Source of the DNA: Daucus carota subsp. sativus
Lineage: Eukaryota > Streptophyta > Magnoliopsida > Apiales > Apiaceae
Assembly (NCBI RefSeq): GCF_001625215.2
Contig: NC_030382.2
Location: 35,946,610 to 36,010,609, forward strand
Length of the DNA: 64,000 nt
Direction of reading: 5' to 3'
Shown here in pieces: positions 33,321 to 47,851 of this stretch; the stretch's first letter is position 1; each line of letters opens with the position of its first letter. Under the pieces are notes generated by a model that had not been told where the DNA came from, did not search any database, and saw only the letters and a program-made list of their open reading frames with translations. Both the position numbers and the translations under genes were made by a program.

Positions 33321-33860
33321 TTATATATATATATTGATATTAGCATAGGTTTTCCGAAAACATTATTGCAGAATATGATTCACAATGTGACAATATTTTT
33401 GACACGATGCGATTATTATTAAACCTTGAATTAATCAAATAGAACCGTAATGTCTCCAAAGACACAGGGAAATAGTGATGATAAAATACTGTACATCTCT
33501 TCCAAATAATTAAAGTATCGGGGGGAGGGACCGAGGGGGTCCAATAAGAAACGCATACGTAGCGACCATGTAGGAGTAGACGTTGAGGACGCAGAACACA
33601 GTTTGGAAACAGTGGACGAAAAGGATCCACCATATCAAAATATCTTCGTATTAATATTTGGGTCAGTCAAGCTTGTTTGACACCTGTTGGCTGTTTGCTT
33701 CTCGATTCCTGGTGAGTTTCACGCCTACTTCCCCAGCCCCCACTTATTCTGTTGGACTGTTTTGACATGAGTAATTTTTTAAAAAATTTCAAAATTGGTA
33801 CGAGTAACATTGTAATCTTTAGTTAGTTGGGCCTGATTATCTATGATCATCATCCAGGCT
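33321..33860. other. Intergenic, nothing recognised
   Basis: Mixed sequence between the candidate Helitron and the next nested element. The minus-strand frame at 33340-33633 has no family features. Confidence 0.35.
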
Positions 33861-34037
33861 AGGCCTGTCAATGGAGCGAAAATCCGATCCGACCCGATCC
33901 GATCCGAGGTCATTTTAGCGGATATGGATTTAAGGAAAAAAAATCCGATCCGAAATTCGATCCGATTAAAAAAATCCGATAATAAATGGATTGGATATGG
34001 ATTTAGTATGATCCGATCCGTTTATAACCCGATCCGG

Positions 34038-34038
<1 letters not shown>

Positions 34039-34100
<62 letters not shown>
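34039..34100. repeat. (TA)n microsatellite, 62 bp
   Basis: An uninterrupted alternating TA tract bordering the next element. A second, shorter (TA)n tract lies at 35054-35075 on its other side. Confidence 0.9.
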
Positions 34101-34106
<6 letters not shown>

Positions 34107-35053
34107 ACTCCAATACAAACCCTCTTATTCTACAAACTAAAAACCCAGTTGCAATATCACTAAATTCTAAACACAATATCACTAAAGCTTTTAAGAACCC
34201 CACCTCCACCTCCATCTTCTCCGGCTAAGCCTTCACTTCCGGCAACACCATCTCCGCCGCTCCCACCACATTTGTCGCCCACTACCGCCCCGTTTACGTC
34301 CACCATCCCTCCATTCTTCCTCCACCGTCTGTACCACCAACGTCCACCCACCTCCACCTCTTCCGCCACCTTCATCTCGACCTTTGCCATCATCACCTCC
34401 ACCTTGACACTTCCACCACCAACACCTTCACCTCTGCGCGCTATCTCAGGCCCTACCTCCGCCATAACTCTATCTCGACCTCCACCTCCACCATCTCAAC
34501 CCTCATCCCCACATCCTCCATGCCCTCGCCCCCTCCATCTCCACCATCTTCTTCTCCACCACCGCCATCACCATTAGAATCAACAAACAAAAACAGATCT
34601 GGAGGTTTGCATCAAGTTCTGGAGATTTTTATGAATATCACTAATTTCTACAGCGGATATCACTAATTTGTAAAGCGAATATCACTAAAATGTATAGCTC
34701 ATATCACTAAATGGTATATCAGAATATCATCAATTTTTGTAAACATATAAGGAGCATGTGGCGATGGCGGTGGTGGTGATGATGGTGAAATCGGAAACAA
34801 TGACATGAGTGACAGTGTTGGTAGGAGCGTGTGGGCATAGATGTGGTAGTAGAGGTGGAAGGAGAAGAGGGAGATGAAGTGGGGTTGATGAAAGAGAGAA
34901 GGTGGAAGGAGGAGAAAGAATGGGGGCAGATCTAGGTGGGGGTTATTGCTGGGTTATAATTAAGTGTAAGGGGGTGCCTTTAGTAATTTAAGGAGTTTCA
35001 ATAGTGGTTTTTAGTTTTTATTTTAAAATTGGTTTCTATTTGATCATTAGCCT
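34101..35053. mobile_element. (TA)n-flanked element with Pro/His-codon-like CCACC tracts
   Basis: It is bounded on both sides by TA microsatellites, as described for Micron-type elements that target such tracts. It contains at least seven ATATCACTAAA-type words and strongly biased CCACCTCCA and GGTGGTGAT tracts, which generate long open frames on both strands (34160-34577). Those frames are low-complexity and I do not treat them as genes. Confidence 0.5.
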
Positions 35054-35095
35054 ATATATATATATATATATATATAAATAATATAAATATATATT

Positions 35096-35391
35096 ACTCC
35101 CTCCTTCCCATTTTAATAGTCCACTTTGTTAAGAAAAAATTTCCCATATTATTTGTCCATCTTCTTTGTCCAATACAAATTTATACAACTTTCAATGTTA
35201 GCATTTGTTATCCCATACAATTTTCATGATTTACAATGTAAATTATGTTGACTTTCAACAATAATGAATGAAAACTTAGTACTATTTTTGTATAATCTAT
35301 GCATGACAATGGTAACAACATATCACATTTAATATTTCTTAATATGTGTGATTTGAACAAAGTGGACAATTAAAATGGGAAGGAGGGAGTA
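35096..35391. mobile_element. Stowaway-like MITE, 296 bp
   Basis: The ends ACTCCCTCCTTCCCATTTTA and TAAAATGGGAAGGAGGGAGT are perfect inverted repeats flanked by TA. Arms continue with GTCCACTTTGTT and its complement AACAAAGTGGAC. Confidence 0.88.
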
Positions 35392-35944
35392 TATATTATG
35401 TAATAATATATTATATTCTTAATAAGTATTTACAACCTGAGACTAATATGTGTCAAGTTAATGTATTAGCTGAGTTTATGCTTCCCTCAAAAGTTCCCGT
35501 CAGTAGGAATTGTGTATGGTGTACATAGAAATGTGACAGTAGTTCAGTAACATTTATGCTTGGTGCCTGGTGGTCTAATATTCTGAGACAAAACTTGAAC
35601 TCTTTCTATATGTTTATGTTTTTCACCTTAAACAATCAGTCTCACTATTATGATAAACGAGTTATCAGACTATCAGAGCTTTTAAATCTTAATCAAAAAA
35701 AAAATCATAAAAGTTAAATGGATCCGGATATCCGATCCGTGATCTGTGATCCTAACGGATCCGGATATGGATCGGCCTATAAAAAATCCGGTCCCGATCC
35801 GATCCGAATCCGGTAAAATAAATGGATATGGATATGGATATGGATTTAGGCTGATCCGATCCGAACCCGATCCATTGACAGGCCTAATCTGGGCTAGCGG
35901 CTAGCTACTTTGGAGTATAAATAAATACACTAAATCAAGTCAGT

Positions 35945-36304
35945 GGATGTTTGGCAATGCTTAAAATAAGCATTTTTGGACTTTTTTTAACACTTTAAGC
36001 TGCTTCTATTTTTTACGTAGTGTTTGGCAAAAGAAGCAGAAATGCTTCTTTTGAGTTTTTTTAACCGGAAGCGGGAAGTTAGAAATGCTAGCTTTTTTTG
36101 AGCATTTTTAGGTATTTGTATTTTATTTGAAGTTTTTAAAATTCCAATATGTAATTAACTTTATTTATTAATAAAGTCTCTTTTATTTTAATAATTTGAA
36201 TTTTTTATGAATTTATAAATTTAAATTACCAAACCCTCAATTAACTTATAAATAAAAGTTATCCAAACACTTTTAATAACTTATAACTGAAGTTCACTTA
36301 TCAC
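35945..36304. mobile_element. Left part of a GTTTGGCAA-type MITE, interrupted by a LINE end
   Basis: GGATGTTTGGCAATGC and internal AGAAGCAGAAATGC resemble the 30.0-kb MITE family. The likely other end (TTTAAGTTAAGTCAAATGGC) is at about 37180-37205, beyond the LINE segment. Borders are approximate. Confidence 0.4.
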
Positions 36305-37190
36305 CTTTTTTTTTTTTTTTTTTTTTACGCAAAGAACCAAATTCATTAAAACGAAGCATCAAACAAACAAGCCTCCACCAAGTGATCAGGGGGAGACGTA
36401 AAAACATTACAGCAGTTAATAACACAAGGCAATCTAGCTATTCCATGAGCTACCTTGTTAGCCTGCTTTCGAACATGTTTGACAGTAACTTCCGGTAAAT
36501 CTAGGAGAATAATTTTGCAATGATCGATTACATGACCTACTTCCAACAAACATTCTCGGTGGCCATTTATCGCATCAGCTGTTAGTTTAGAGTCCGTCTC
36601 CACTATTACCTTCCTTTCACCTCGAGATGACACCCACGACAGAGCTTCTTTAACTCCTATACTCTCAGCTTCGAACACTGTACTTGTTTGAGGAAGGGTC
36701 ATGTTTCTGCCTTCGATAAAATTTCCTTCATGGTCCCTAAGAACCATACCCACAGAACAAGTATCTGCCCCTTCAAACCATGAGGCATCAACATTAATTT
36801 TCAGCATCCCATGGTCCGGCGGGTTCCACTTTCTGGAATTACCATCTACTGCTAGTTGTGTTTGGCTCCTGTTATCCTTTACTTGGCTTCTGGCTTCTCT
36901 CCACTCATTAACCCACCTGAAGCAACTTTCCGTGACTATTGATCCTGGTGTTGTTTTGTTTTCCCATACTTTATTATTCCTTCCCAGCCAAATACCATAC
37001 AGGACAGTGCACACCTTAAGCAGCTCATCCAACGGTGCCACCTCCAGTTTCTACAGAAGCCAGTCCGGAGCTGAAGAGACATCTCTCATATCAAACTCGA
37101 CTCCCACATGTTGCCAGCAGCTTTGTGCGAATTGGCAATCAAAAATTATAATGCACTTCTTTGCTTTAAGTAATAAGTCATTTCTTTTAA
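36305..37190 (-). mobile_element. 5'-truncated LINE 3' end with RNase H domain and poly-A tail
   Basis: Read on the minus strand, it holds part of the reverse-transcriptase tail region (CWQHVGVEF), an in-frame stop, then 231 codons of a type-I RNase H (RVT_3-like) domain, and ends in a run of about 20 A (T run at 36305-36326 on +). The acidic triad is visible in that frame: Asp85 in INVDASWF, Glu126 in FEAES and Asp150 in VETDSK, with a late HVRKQANKVAHGIA motif. The long frame begins with no ATG, and with the poly-A tail this fits a dead, truncated plant non-LTR copy rather than a host gene. Confidence 0.75.
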
Positions 37191-37309
37191 GTTAAGTCAA
37201 ATGGCCCCTTGAGTTTTTTCTAAAGAGATAGATTAGAATTTTTATAGATGCAAATTTAGCTGGATTGAGTACTGATTTCTTTGGAGTCAAGTTATGTATT
37301 TTGTCAAAG

Positions 37310-37445
37310 GTGATAAGTTGAATTCAAATCGAGTTGAGCTGATCACATACAATTCATAAACGCGTGAAACACAACCTCAGTTCACAAAGTACTAAAGATA
37401 AGTTGAATTCAACTCGAGTTGAGCTGATCACATACAATTCGTATT
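37310..37445. repeat. Direct repeat of about 46 bp, spaced
   Basis: GATAAGTTGAATTCAA followed by TCGAGTTGAGCTGATCACAT occurs at about 37310 and again at about 37397, separated by about 40 bp. Confidence 0.65.
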
Positions 37446-37572
37446 ATTTTTGACTTTTACTCAGCCCAATCTTTATAATTTAACTCAACTGGCCGCTACA
37501 TTACTTTTGTTTGTTTCTTTTTTTTTTTGGTAATAGCCGCTACATTACTTTTGTGAAAGCAAAGAATCATGT

Positions 37573-37620
37573 AAATGTGTGTTTCTAGGACGGGCAATAT
37601 AGTCCTAGAAACACACATTT
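37573..37620. repeat. Perfect 19-bp inverted repeat with 10-nt loop
   Basis: The arms AAATGTGTGTTTCTAGGAC (37573-37591) and GTCCTAGAAACACACATTT (37602-37620) are exact complements around the loop GGGCAATATA. A worn third copy (AATGTGTGTTTCAGGAC) follows at about 37622-37638. It lies about 480 bp before the SDR start codon. Confidence 0.85.
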
Positions 37621-38097
37621 TAATGTGTGTTTCAGGACACGCGTTTTAGGACTCTAAAAAAGTATAGTTTCGTAATTTATTTTTGAATTTTTTTTTGTAT
37701 ATAAAATTTCAAACATCAAATTTTTATTTAAAAAAAATTAAAACATAAGTGATGGAATTATGTTTTCCAGGAGAATTAGTCCGAACGCTCTTCCCCGAGG
37801 TAAACTACCCAGAGGATAGCCAACAAAAAATCACTTATTATTTGGATATAGTTCAGTTTAAAACCTCATTTTTCATATTAAATATAGTTTTATGGATATG
37901 AATATATGTCCTCTACAATTCTGTAATATATTTTTAAAAAATAAAATATATGAAAAATATTAATTTTGGGTTGATCCTTATTAGAACCGACCGTAAAAGC
38001 CTAAAAGGTGAACCAAATCCAAAATTATATTCATAAAATATGAATCAAATATATTTTTAAAGAATTTTTGTGTCATTATTTTGCACTCTCATCGCTA

Positions 38098-42010
<3,913 letters not shown>

Positions 42011-42480
42011 GAAGATTGTTCCATCGGTTTTGAATGCAACTTCTCAATGTGGATATGTGATTGGATAAGATGACATGCAAATTTTTCTCCCATCTCCTAT
42101 TAGTTGCTGTTCTGGGATGTTCAGAAATTGTGTTTGAAAATGGCTAATAAGCCAATTTACGCTAGAAAATGCAATTTCAGTGTAGGCTTATGCCAAAAAG
42201 GATGAAGGGTTGTCAGAATCAATTAATCAATCAAACGATGTAATCCATGAAACTTGATCAAGTTTGTAGGAAGTACGAACCAGAAAATTATTCATTGTCA
42301 TGGTGTAAAATTGTTGATTGGGGATGATCATTCAATAACATGGGATAACTTTATTTGCTTTAGTAAATTTGGAAAATGAACACTACCAGGAGCATGACTT
42401 GAATATCGAAGTGTATATTGATATCTGAAGTCTAGGTTTACCTCAAATTGATGTAATCAAATCACTAGATGTTGCAGAGC
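42011..42480. other. SDR 3' UTR meeting NLR 3' end
   Basis: The two genes converge here with about 470 bp between stop codons. I see no other feature. Confidence 0.5.
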
Positions 42481-45077
42481 TCATACCCTCGGGTTGAGAA
42501 GGATTTTAGGCCAATCGTTGCCAAAGCTCTCTTGCACTTCCCGGATATCCCTTGCAGAATTTGATGCAGCATCACTACATTCACTTAACTCAATCCACTC
42601 AAGTGTGCATATATTACCAAAGTCTTCTGGAATCTCCATCAGATATGGGCATCGGTACACCTGCAACCGCTGAAGCACCGGGAAATGATCATGAGAAGCC
42701 GTCCAAGTCTCAAGATCCAGTTCATGAAATCTCAGAAATTTGAGACAAGGGAATGCTTTTGGACTTGTCTCCCAGCCTTTACCAACAAATGCATGAAATT
42801 TCAACTTGAGAACTTCAAGGTTGGGTATCAGTTCGAACACCCAAGCTTCCTTCCAATGCAGATATAAATTTGACACAGTAAGTTTTCTGAGACTTCTAGG
42901 GAATAATATTGAACTGCTTAGTCTTCCAGCTTTGGACATGGGAATTGTATTAAACAGCTTCAATGTTTTGAGGTGTGCTAAAAAGTCTATATCAGGACAC
43001 TTCAAATCCCCACTCCTTGTTGTCAATGCTCCACAAAGACCTAGTTTCCGCAAATTAGGAGTTGTTGACATGGCCGAGTAGGGCTTACGAGTGACATGGT
43101 CTGCAAGTTTTCCAATAAGATACTCTTGTCTTCAACATCTGAGAAGTTGACAAGATTCTCCCCTGACTTGATGCAAAGATGCCTCAAGTTTATCATCTTC
43201 CAAATATTTTCGGGAACAACCATATTCATCCTTGATGACATGACAAGTGTCTGGAGTTCTTTAAGGTGAGAGATAGATTCTGGAGGGTTACCGGACTTGA
43301 ATCGAAGTTCTAAGTACCTCAAATGTACCAACTGCAATAACTCACTTGGAAATTCCAACAATTCTATGGATGATATATCCAAGGCCCTAATAGCTTTGGA
43401 AGTATTCCAGTTCATTGATATATCTTTGAAAAGAGAATAGTAGGTGCTAGAAGATGCGCAGAAACAAAGCGATGTGATATCAAGGACACTAGTGCTCAGG
43501 CTGACAGGAGATCTTGTTAAAGAAACGCCAGAAGCTGAGCAAAAAGCACACAGATAAGATGGTTTTATGTGCACATAAGTATTTGGTGAAAAATTGTCTT
43601 CCTTGGCTTTCCTTAAGCACAAATCATGCAAGAGATCATGTACACGACATGTTTTGATTGCACCATCCAATCCACTATTGCTTACAACAATCAGGCTTCT
43701 CCTGACAAGATCCATCAGGTAATCCTCTGCAACATCCTCCAAACTCTTTTCTGTGCTATCCTGATGTATGAATCCTTCTGCAATCCACAACATTGTCAAC
43801 TTACGCGCTGGTATGTCATGATCTTCTGGGAATGCTCCAAAATAGAGGAGACAAGGTCTCAAGTGCTGAGGCAGGTGGTTATAACTCAACGCGAGTGTAT
43901 CAATGTATTGATTTACATCAGTTACAATATATGAACTCACACTTTCCGCGACATGTGCCCACCAGTCTAGCTCATAATTATTCTTGAGTAGTCCTGCAAT
44001 TACAACAATTGCGAGAGGCAAACCATGACATTTTCTTGTAATCATCTTTCCGATGAAACTGAATTCATCAAAAAACTTTCCAGCTATTAGAGTTTTCCTC
44101 CTGAACAAATCAAAACTTTCCACTTCTGTTAAGAAACGCAAACAAAGCGGATTCCCATCAGATTGTGCATGCAAAGCAACGTCTTTGAGCCGGGTGGTCA
44201 GCATGATCTTGCTCCCATTGTTGTCATCAGGAAAAGAGCTTTTAAAATCATCCCATGCCTTGCTACTCCATAGATCATCAATTACAATGAGGTACCTTCG
44301 ACCCTTTAAAGCACGATACAAGACAAGGGCTAACATTTCATTATTCATTCTACAGACTTCATCATTAATCTCAACGACAGACCTTAAGATGCCAAGCAAT
44401 AGATCGCGTTTTACATAAGCCTGAGAGCAAGTGACCCATGCTTGAACATAAAAGTACGACACTACATAAGGATCATTATAAAGCCTTCGAGCTAATGTAG
44501 TCTTACAAAGTCCGGCCATCCCTACAATAGAGATAACCTGAAGCTGCTTCTTTCTGATACATGCAAGTTGTTTGAGTAGATTCCTTGCCTCCTCATGAAA
44601 TCCAACAAAAACTTCCTCCCCGCATTGTTCTTGAAAATTCTTTCTGTCAAAATAGAACTGGGAAGCGAAGTACTGGTGATCAAATTCCTCTGCCTTCCCC
44701 AAATCTTTCATGCAGGCTTTATAAATCAGAGCCACATCAGATGCTAGTTGATCCCCAACAAGGGTGAGATCCAAATGATAAACGCTTGACATCTCAGGCG
44801 AAATTAGATTATTAACCAGAAGACTTAGTGATACGTTGTCAAGTAACTGATAACGAAAATCCTCATCTGTGATTGTAAAACTGTGGAATGCTATAGACAG
44901 GGAGCTGAGCCTCTCAGAATAAAAAGAGATTTGACATGTTTCTATAGGAAGCCAGTTAGGATTCCGAAAGAGCCTATCTACCTGTAGCAACAAATGATCA
45001 AACAAAAAATCGATTTTTGATTGCCTAGAGGACATATAGCGACGAAGCAAACTTTTAGGATCATCAGCATTCCTCAT
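42481..45077 (-). CDS. CC-NBS-LRR immune receptor, R1-like, with a frameshift in the LRR
   Basis: Intracellular NLR of the type that senses pathogen effectors. A first frame (45077 to 43041) covers the N-terminal helical domain, the NB-ARC and the first LRRs. A second frame (to 42481) continues the LRR and ends PKILLNPRV. The two overlap near 43075-43086, where one base appears missing between LVSP and YSAMSTTP. Motifs from the ATG at 45077: P-loop GMAGLCKTT (186-194), kinase-2 LIVIDDLW, RNBS-B GSKIMLTTR, GLPLA (352-356), RNBS-D CLLYFGAFPEDH, and a VHDLLHDL MHD-like motif. The LRR start RYLELRFKSG and the general pattern suggest the late-blight R1 group common in asterids. The P-loop has Cys where the last Gly of GxGKT is expected, so nucleotide binding is doubtful. 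With the frameshift, the gene is probably non-functional, or the frameshift is a sequencing error. I moved the start to the first true ATG. Confidence 0.85.
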
Positions 45078-45769
45078 CTTTGAATGTTGTATACTAATTG
45101 AAGCCAAGTGCTCTTCTAGCTGCAGAAGACTTTGGGTTTTTGTGGTTCAGTGTAATTGCTGGTTTGTGTGAACTAAACTTCTCATCTGTTTGACAAAAGA
45201 GCAGCAAGCCACCAAATTATTGACATTTTGTGTTGGCAGTTGCACTTTGGCCCTGGAAAACAGTTCCTCATTGATTGCTGAGTCCAGTAAATTTTTACTT
45301 CATGCAGAAGAGCAAATACAGTAATATCCTTTCTACATGTACTTGATAATTGTATTTACCCATCATGTGAATAATTCTCTAGCTGAATATAATTCTGCCC
45401 TTTTCATGCTAAGCTAAATATTACTTTTTGTGTGGTGAGAATAATACTGATGCTGAAATGATTAAAAAGACCTTTTCACCCCGTATAGAGTGCAGAATTT
45501 TCAGAAATATGGCGAGGTTTTTTGTGGCTGAAAAGCATCCTCTTCTCTTGCTGGTATTTTAAGCCTTTGTCTAATCATGAGTGTTATTGGAAAACAATAT
45601 ATGTCTCATTTTATAAGCAAACTCTCATGTATTTTGTTCACAAGACTCCTTTTGATAAGGCAGTTATCTGTGTGGATATTTTGTTCAGTTATGACTGCAT
45701 CGCCAGGTTATTCGGACAAATACATGGCTTTAGTTAATATTGTGAATTTGTGATGTCTCTCTTTTGATG
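45078..45769. other. NLR upstream region
   Basis: Promoter and leader of the NLR on the minus strand. I recognise no other gene. The 71-codon plus-strand frame at 45522 has no family features. Confidence 0.35.
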
Positions 45770-46210
45770 ATACCACTCAGTACTCAAAATTGTGAAATTA
45801 TACGTAAGGTAATTCCTGTTGGATATAATTCTGAACTTAAAGGAAATGATCCTTTAGCTGCAGAATATCATTCGGATTCAGAGGGTACAACCCTAGAAAC
45901 AAAAAAATTGTTCGCTGTTCCCTTGAGGTTCATGCGCAATATGTGAATGATCACGTACAACATGTTCCTGGTGCAAATTATTGCAATGATCTTAAGTTGG
46001 CTAGCACTGATGCTTATGCTCTTGACCAGCAGAACCTAGGGTCTGCCACAAGGGCTGTGACCATGTGAAGACTTCCTCGGTACAAGATCATGCAGGCTTG
46101 ATCATCTTCGTGCTGGCAAAGATGTTGATGCTATTATGGTTAAAGACTCATGTGACACTTCCCCCAAACACGAGGCTTCATTGCATATAACATCAGTTGG
46201 TGTTTAACGA
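45770..46210 (+). pseudogene. Possible decayed coding relic, family unknown
   Basis: Coding-like, charged segments appear in shifting plus-strand frames: NDPLAAEYHSDSEGTT, then VNDHVQHVPGANYCNDLK, then LRAGKDVDAIMVKDSC. They resemble the pieces of one gene that has taken several small indels, without introns or a start. I do not recognise the family. It could also be chance open frame. Confidence 0.3.
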
Positions 46211-46908
46211 GACGCGGAAGATTGTGCGAAGAAAGGAGGACCGAGGGGGTCCTCCCTCAGCACACCAAGCATACAGGCCAAGATCAGAAGGCTAAACTCG
46301 AGCCATCAAACCCCATCATATTATTTTCCCTCCCCTCCTTCCTCTCTTAACCAACCATGAATTTCGAGTCCAGAACCGTCCGGAGAAAGTGTTATTGGGT
46401 ACATAAAAAAGTGTGGCAGCTTGTTCAAGTGCATGTCCAGCGGATAGCGAATAGACACTAGTAATCAAACCATGTCGAGCCTATACAATTCATCCTAGTC
46501 GGGTGATTGATCGATTTAGCCATTTGAGGCTTGATTTTAAGTACTGATTACACTTTGCTTCATATTCTTATGCAAGCAAAACAGGGAAATATATTATCTT
46601 GTAATGAGTTCATTTCGTAGACTAATTACTCACTTCCAAGTTCGGAAAATAAAAAACTTACACCAGCTACGTTGTGAGCATGACTCAATATTGACGTCTT
46701 CATTGTTATCTGAAGTTTAGGCTCAACTCAAATCATAAATTCATATCAACTTGTGACAGAGATGACTCAAGATGGATTTCTAATATATACTCAACACGTA
46801 ACGTTATTATGTTAAGTCCTATCCTCAAAACCTGTTAATTCTTTAACAAGATCTCCTATTAAATATCGCAAGTTCCCCAACTCAGTGCATTAGATAGTAT
46901 TCTTACCC
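46211..46908. other. Zinc-finger gene upstream region
   Basis: No gene or clear repeat recognised. It should contain the promoter of the zinc-finger gene at 46909. Confidence 0.4.
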
Positions 46909-47457
46909 ATGGAAATGGATGAATCACCCTCGGCAGAAAATTCAGATCCCACGCCAGCCACAACAAGTGATGAACAATGTTCGAGCCTGAGCCAGTCTCG
47001 AACATATGACTGCATCTATTGTAAAAGAGGTTTTTCAAATGCACAAGCGCTAGGAGGACACATGAACATTCATAGAAAAGATAAGGCCAGACTCAAGCAA
47101 TCAAACCACATCACAGAACCTCGTCAGCAACAATTTCTTGAAGAGACAAAAACAACACCTTCTCCAGCTTATATTTTGGTTCCTCCTACATCACCAAACC
47201 CTGAAATAAGGGCTGCAGATGCTGATAACTGGGCTTGGAAGACGAGAAGTGATGAATGCTTTGTGCAAGAATCAGGAAGACTTCCTTTGTTTAATAGAAC
47301 AACATTGGAAATTGATGATCAAGATCAAAAGCGCTTCCAAAAGGTATTATGTTCGTCTTTTAGCCATGGAGCTGAGTTGGACCTTGAGCTAAGATTAGGA
47401 CATGAGTCTACTTCAGATCCACTGTCACCTGCAAAGGGTACTAAAAATCCCTTGTGA
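46909..47457 (+). CDS. Single C2H2 zinc-finger repressor (TAC1/SUPERMAN class)
   Basis: Intronless gene of 182 residues. One EPF-type zinc finger spans residues 35-55 (Cys35, Cys38, His51, His55) with the plant-specific QALGGH helix (46-51) and the following [13 protein letters not shown] basic arm. The C-terminal LDLELRLG (157-164) is an EAR repression motif that recruits TOPLESS co-repressors. This architecture and size match TAC1/RBE/SUPERMAN-type nuclear regulators of organ growth or cell identity. The finger [15 protein letters not shown] is closest, from memory, to TAC1. The middle is Pro/Ser/Thr-rich and unstructured. The frame is intact and the start is the first of two adjacent ATGs. 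Confidence 0.9.
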   Translation: MEMDESPSAENSDPTPATTSDEQCSSLSQSRTYDCIYCKRGFSNAQALGGHMNIHRKDKARLKQSNHITEPRQQQFLEETKTTPSPAYILVPPTSPNPEIRAADADNWAWKTRSDECFVQESGRLPLFNRTTLEIDDQDQKRFQKVLCSSFSHGAELDLELRLGHESTSDPLSPAKGTKNPL

Positions 47458-47851
47458 CTTGCTTCTTCATATTTATATTCCTGCAGATATACTATTGTCC
47501 GTTATTTGAATTATTTTATTTTATGGATGTAAGAGTCACACCTCTGATGCCAGAAGTACTTAGCAGAGGGTAATGACACCTCTGATATTAATAGGTTCTT
47601 GATCAAATATTTGAATTTGAACTGCTGACAACAGCTTATCAGTCATCAGACTCATCACTGAAGTCGTACTTTATTCTCTGCTTTGGTTTCTAAATAACAT
47701 TTCTCAGGGACAATAGTCAATGAATTCAATAAGATTATAGTAAGAATAAACACAATTTTCTTAATAATAATTTTACTGCTTCTCATATAACAGCAACCAA
47801 GAATGTAATTGTCTTAAAATGGAGCTGTATAGAGGTGTTACATAAGATAAC
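47458..47851. other. Convergent 3' flanks
   Basis: 3' UTRs of the zinc-finger gene (+) and the glycosyltransferase gene (-). No other feature seen. Confidence 0.5.

Larger units (their letters stand above)
33861..35885. mobile_element. MITE with AGGCCTGTCAATGG ends, carrying two younger insertions
   Basis: The ends AGGCCTGTCAATGG and CCATTGACAGGCCT are perfect inverted repeats. Subterminal GATCCGATCC and GGATATGGAT repeats follow on both sides. Inside lie a (TA)n-flanked element (34101-35053) and a Stowaway-like MITE (35096-35391). No clear target duplication was seen. Confidence 0.7.

Noticed and set aside
33843-34163. 106-codon frame including a Tyr-Ile run
   Set aside because: The Tyr-Ile run is the translated (TA)n microsatellite inside a MITE.
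34160-34577. Open frames of about 100 codons on both strands (Gly-rich minus, Pro-rich plus)
   Set aside because: Low-complexity tracts within a (TA)n-flanked element; no domain, no start context, and both strands are open for the same compositional reason.
42552-45107. Plus-strand frames across the NLR
   Set aside because: They are shadows of the minus-strand NLR, whose motifs and length are decisive.
46200-46290. GGACCGAGGGGGTCC shared with about 33527 as a possible common repeat
   Set aside because: The shared stretch is only about 15 bp and the flanks do not align, so chance or a short palindrome is enough.
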